This document shows positions 60,326 through 64,000 of a DNA stretch of 64,000 nucleotides, in pieces. Numbering within the stretch: the stretch's first letter is position 1; the number at the start of each line of letters is the position of its first letter. Origin of the DNA: Dentipellis sp. KUC8613 (Eukaryota > Basidiomycota > Agaricomycetes > Russulales > Hericiaceae); NCBI GenBank assembly GCA_002286715.1, contig NSJX01000013.1:138860-202859 (forward strand), read 5' to 3'. The position numbers and the translations under genes were made by a program. The notes beneath the pieces are model-generated. The model was not told the origin of the DNA. It was given only the letters and a program-made list of their open reading frames with translations, and searched no databases.

Positions 60326-62436
60326 ATGAACTACATAATGTCAAGATATTCGATAGCATTCCTGGTTGCCATACCATTGGTGCGCTGCGCGGTCGTGGGT
60401 CGAGCTCCTCGCGCATCGTCGTTTGCAGGCTCCACAACTACCTTCGAATTTCCCCCACCCAATGTCACCGCGACCATACCCGATCCGAACTTCCCCGTGG
60501 GATCAATCCTGGGCTTTGCCGGACCTACGCCCAGTAAGACGTCACGGATGATTTTTACGCCTGCTAACACCGTCTTTCATCAGCTGGTAACGAAGCGGAG
60601 GCTCTTGCGACCGCACCCGCCTTCCCCAAGGTAGAGACGGCATACCCGCTCATCCAACCAGATACCGCAGACCACCAGGGCAGTACGTTCAATGTGTTCC
60701 ACAGCTGGGGCAATCTTGCGCCGTGGTTCTCTGTGGACTCAAGTGATTTCGGACTTCCGAGCGCATCGCCGTTGATCCCGGAGGGCTGTGGCATCACGCA
60801 GGCATTCCTCCTGCACCGGCACGGCGCTCGATACCCCACAGGCGGTTCGGCGCCTGCGGCCTTTGCTGCAAAAATTCACCAAGCAGCCGCGGGTGCGGGG
60901 TTCACAGCCTCCGGTCCTTTGGCTTTCCTGAATGATTGGACATACAAGCTGGGCGCAGAGATATTGACTCCCTTCGGACGGGAACAACTGTAAGTTGTGT
61001 TTCATGTTTGATTTTGCCTCGTGCTGAAGCTCGTACAGCCTAGAGCTTGGCGTCGGATTCCGAGTCAACTATGGAGACCTGTTGAAAGGTTTCAACGACT
61101 TGCCTGTATTCCGCACTACGACAGAAGGTGCGCAAGCTCACAAACTTCCTACGCTCCTTCTTTCTGACGACAATGCTAGCCCGGATGATCGACTCCGCGT
61201 GAGTTCCGAATTCGATCGTGCTGAAAAACACCATTTCGGAGTCGATCGCTGAGCTGCAAAATTTACGTTTCAGGCTGAACTTCGCGGCCGGCTTCTTTGG
61301 AGTTCAGCAGTTCGCGGAGAGCTATCACCAGCTCATCGAGATCGAGCAAGAGGGCTTCAACAGCACTCTCCAGCCAGGCAACGTATGCCCCAACTCCGGT
61401 AATTCCATTGGCGAGTTCGGCGGTGTGCAGTCGTCGAAGTGGTCCGCAATATTCACACCGCCGATAATCAAGCGACTGTCGTGGTTCATCACTGGCGTCA
61501 ATTTGACCACTTCAGACATTATTGGGATGCAACAGGCCTGTGCTTATGAGGCGCGTTGATATTTCGTTCAATATGCAGAGAACCTAACGCCTTTGTTCGG
61601 GTCAGACCAATGCGCTTGGGTTTTCGAGCTTCTGTGACCTGTTTACCGAGGAGGAATGGAAGCAATTCGAATATTTCAACGGTAGGGTCGTTGCGTTCAG
61701 AAAATAAATCGTGAGCTCATTTTGTTTTCGCAGATCTCAGCTTTTGGTACGGCGACGGCCCAGGAAACCCCACGGCTGCGGCCAGAGGCATCGGCTGGGT
61801 CCAGGAACTTGTCTCGAGGCTGACGCAGACCCGCATCACGGACTTTGACTCGGCCGTCAACAAAACCATTGTCACAAGTCCGATCCTCTTCCCTCTAGAT
61901 CAGCCCATCTACGTGGACGCGACACATGACAATGTGCTCTCAACCAGTATGTGCTTATGTCGTGTCAGAAGTCATCCATGTTGATTTTTTCGTAGTCGTG
62001 ACTGCCCTGAACTTCACGAGCCTTACGAGGAACGGGCCTCTGCCAACGGATCATATCCCAGCGGACCAGGTACGTCACCCGTCGGCATGCGGTATTCCAC
62101 TGGCGCTGACCGGCTAGGAATAAGACATGGTTCTCGAGCCGCGTGGCCCCATTTTCATCCAACCTCGTTGGGCAAGTGCTCTCCTGCCCGGCCTCATCGC
62201 AGCCTACGCATATCCGCTTCCTGCTGAACGACGGTGTCCTGCCGCTGACGGGCATACAAGGCTGCGCCGCAAACAAGGATGGTCTGTGCGAGCTGCCCTC
62301 GTTCATCGCGGGCATGCAGGCACGCATCGCCGAGGTCGACTTCCAATTCGACTGCTTTGCCAATTTCACCATTCCCATTCCGGACAATATCGTGGATGGA
62401 AGGTTCCCACCTGCGCTGAGGAACATGACGGGGTGA
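60326..62436 (+). CDS. Histidine acid phosphatase / phytase-like, copy 2
   Basis: Tandem paralog of the gene at 57529; 557 aa with the same nine-exon layout: 60326-60533, 60584-60989, 61039-61127, 61180-61198, 61274-61550, 61606-61681, 61734-61946, 61996-62069, 62125-62436. The N-terminus has a hydrophobic leader (about YSIAFLVAIPLVRC), then SSFAGSTTTFEFPPPNVTA shared with copy 1. Motifs LLHRHGARYPTGG and YVDATHDNVLS supply the nucleophile and proton donor. The fifth intron begins GCGCGT where copy 1 has GTTCGT, so a GC-AG splice is needed. The acceptor of the last exon is AATAAG (62124); an AG seven bases earlier would give an immediate stop. Confidence 0.9.
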
Positions 62437-62586
62437 TTGCAATTCGAAGTCTCCATTCTTCAGCTGGAATGTTGGCATCATTTATTCGGACGGTGAAACA
62501 AAGTCTGCGAAGTATGTCCTTCAAAATGTACACGAATAACCAATGCTGCTCCATTTCCTTTTCAATCCCGGTCCAACCCGAGACTG
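62437..62586. other. Convergent 3' spacer
   Basis: A 150-nt spacer between the convergent phosphatase copy 2 and the CBM1 gene. I see nothing else in it. Confidence 0.5.
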
Positions 62587-63484
62587 TCAACACAGACATG
62601 GCAGATGCAACGAGATCAGCGAGCAGCTGCTCCCGGACGGCGTATCGTTCCCCTCCTGCAGATACACATCGTACACCGTCGTGTCGCTCGTCGCACATGC
62701 GAGGAAGTTGAGCTGCCGCGGCGCGGTGGTGATGATTGTGTCGCCCTCGAGGCCCCAGTCCGTCGTCGTCGCGGTCGCGTCGAGCGTGAGCGGCTTGTAC
62801 GAGTTCGGCGCGGCCTCGTCGACGTTCAGGAAGCGCGTGCCGTTCGACGTGCTCAGCGAGATCGTGCCACTGATCGTGAAGTAGCCCGAGGTGTCTTCGG
62901 GGCCGAGCACGGGAGCGCCGTCTTCATTATGTTACGGGTTACGGTCAAGGTTACTTTCAGTAAGTGCGAGCCGAGTACAACGCGGACGTGACGTACCCAG
63001 ATCTTGCAGGTAGAAATGGAAGGCGGGATCCTGGTCACAGCGGATCTGCGACCCGGTGGGCGCCGGCCCAGTCGATGTGCTGCTGGGCGCTGTGGAACTC
63101 GGCGGCAGGTTGCTTGTGGACGAGGGCGGTTGCGTGGGCTCGGAGGGGGTGGTGGTCGCCGTTCCGGGTATGCACTGCGAGTAGTCTGCAACACCAGCAT
63201 GATCGTCAGATCTGTTCGTACGAATTTGTTTTTCTATTAGTGGGCAGCTTACACGGGTTGCTCACTGTGCAGGTGGACCCCGTCGCACATGTAGTGGGTC
63301 CTGTCCTACCGAGCAAGATTGTTGGTAAGTCAATGAATTTCCCTCTTGGAATTACAGCAAGACTGATGCGAATGTAGACTCGGACTCACCAGCCCTGACC
63401 ACCGCACTGCCCCCACACGGGCGCTTGCGCACTGACGGCGCCTACGAAAAACGTCAACAGCCCAACAAAGACGACAGACTTCAT
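62587..63484 (-). CDS. Secreted protein with N-terminal CBM1 cellulose-binding module
   Basis: 223 aa; exons 63484-63390, 63305-63253, 63185-62997, 62921-62587. Signal peptide MKSVVFVGLLTFFVGAVSA. A fungal-type CBM1 follows (about 20-58): VWGQCGGQGWTGPTTC, CTVSNPYYSQC, with the cysteines and aromatic residues that bind crystalline cellulose. A Ser/Thr/Pro linker leads to a C-terminal domain (about 100-223) with DPAFHFYLQDL, TSGYFTISGTISL and a final HLPCLC. I do not recognise this as a glycoside hydrolase or oxidase. It may be an accessory cellulose-binding protein. The three introns divide the CBM1 as in other basidiomycete genes. Confidence 0.85.
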
Positions 63485-64000
63485 CCTGAGGGGAGCACGC
63501 GGGTGCGCGGAGGCATGCCGTCATGAAGTCTTATACGCCGCATCCGGGAGCATGCTGGCGATATCTCGCGGAATTTGCGCTGGCGGCGCACAGAGGGAGG
63601 ATCCTCGGCCGCGCATGACCGTGTCTCTCGGAAAAGCCTAGTAGGTTTCTCGAAATGAGTAGGCGGGCTGAGAGACGGCATTTTGTCGTTGGGTGTCAGT
63701 CGGAGACTAGGATGGTGTGTCGGGCACCTGACTCGGGCAAAAGGACGCCTAACCTACCTCTCACCCGAGAAATGGTCTTCTACATCCCGAATTCCAAGTA
63801 TGTCCTCTAGCCGGGTTGCACTCACCGTGGCACGCTCATTTTTACGAATGCCGCGCACCATGCTGTCAGTCCCAGTTCAGCCTGATAGGAAAAGAACATG
63901 GCAGCGCCTACAAATACAACCTGTCAGATGCTACTGCCCAAGCTTCGAGACCGACATGTACATACGTACACATCACACATGTCTTCCCGTCGGCGTCACC
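63485..64000. other. Right-edge region, CBM1 promoter
   Basis: Upstream region of the CBM1 gene. No further gene can be supported before the window ends. Confidence 0.45.

Overview
This is nuclear DNA of a filamentous basidiomycete, most likely an Agaricomycete. Genes are dense and intron-rich, and most introns are about 48-75 nt with GTRNGT donors and CTNAY-type branch points. Secreted proteins include a cellulose-binding CBM1 protein and histidine acid phosphatases, and one gene belongs to a protein type I recall only from Agaricomycetes. I worked out exon chains by hand from splice signals, reading-frame phase and family motifs; for every gene given as complete, the exons sum to a multiple of three. 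I see no transposon, CRISPR array or prokaryotic operon.

Layout. 1-1563(-): homeodomain transcription factor, cut by the left edge. 1.6-6.0 kb: gene-poor, rich in simple repeats. 6.0-10.9(-): Wee1 kinase. 11.2-12.0: unclear. 12.5-15.9(-): large uncharacterised two-part protein with a C-terminal membrane helix. 16.7-17.3(+): Con-6 protein. 17.4-19.1(-): peroxisomal-type 3-ketoacyl-CoA thiolase. 19.85-24.0(-): tandem pair of secreted exon-cassette precursors. 24.0-25.5(-): dynamitin. 25.6(-): tRNA-Ser(GCU). 25.9-31.3(-): HLTF/RAD5-like helicase-ubiquitin ligase. 31.6-33.0(+): asparaginase-like Ntn hydrolase. 33.2-34.9(-): Pex24/dysferlin-type peroxin. 35.0-36.4(+): GPI mannosyltransferase 2. 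36.4-38.6: no clear gene. 38.6-41.9(-): CDC24. 43.0-45.8(+): Rap1-like telomere protein. 46.7-49.1(-): CCR4. 49.7-51.1(+): mevalonate diphosphate decarboxylase. 52.4(+): small basic ORF. 53.8-56.8(+): tandem pair of secreted proteins. 57.5-62.4(+): tandem pair of histidine acid phosphatases. 62.6-63.5(-): CBM1 protein.

The left three quarters is mostly housekeeping: cell cycle (wee1), polarity (CDC24), telomere (Rap1), replication-stress repair (HLTF-like), mRNA decay (CCR4), isoprenoid synthesis (ERG19), GPI anchors (GPI18), dynein transport (dynamitin) and peroxisomes (thiolase, peroxin). The right end, 53.8-63.5 kb, is an accessory block of secreted proteins built by tandem duplication. 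A second accessory island is at 19.85-24.0 kb.

The best candidate for an undescribed system is the 19.85-24.0 kb island. Each gene encodes a signal peptide followed by repeated amphipathic segments separated by Lys-Arg. Each segment sits on its own phase-2 exon, mostly 75 or 90 nt. This is the layout expected of a Kex2-processed multi-peptide precursor that grows or shrinks by whole-exon duplication. The second gene is shortened by a stop codon in its last cassette. Other notable points are an AT-AC intron interrupting the thiolase active-site motif, five introns that only work as GC-AG, and several microexons, including one of 17 nt carrying the homeodomain WFQN core.
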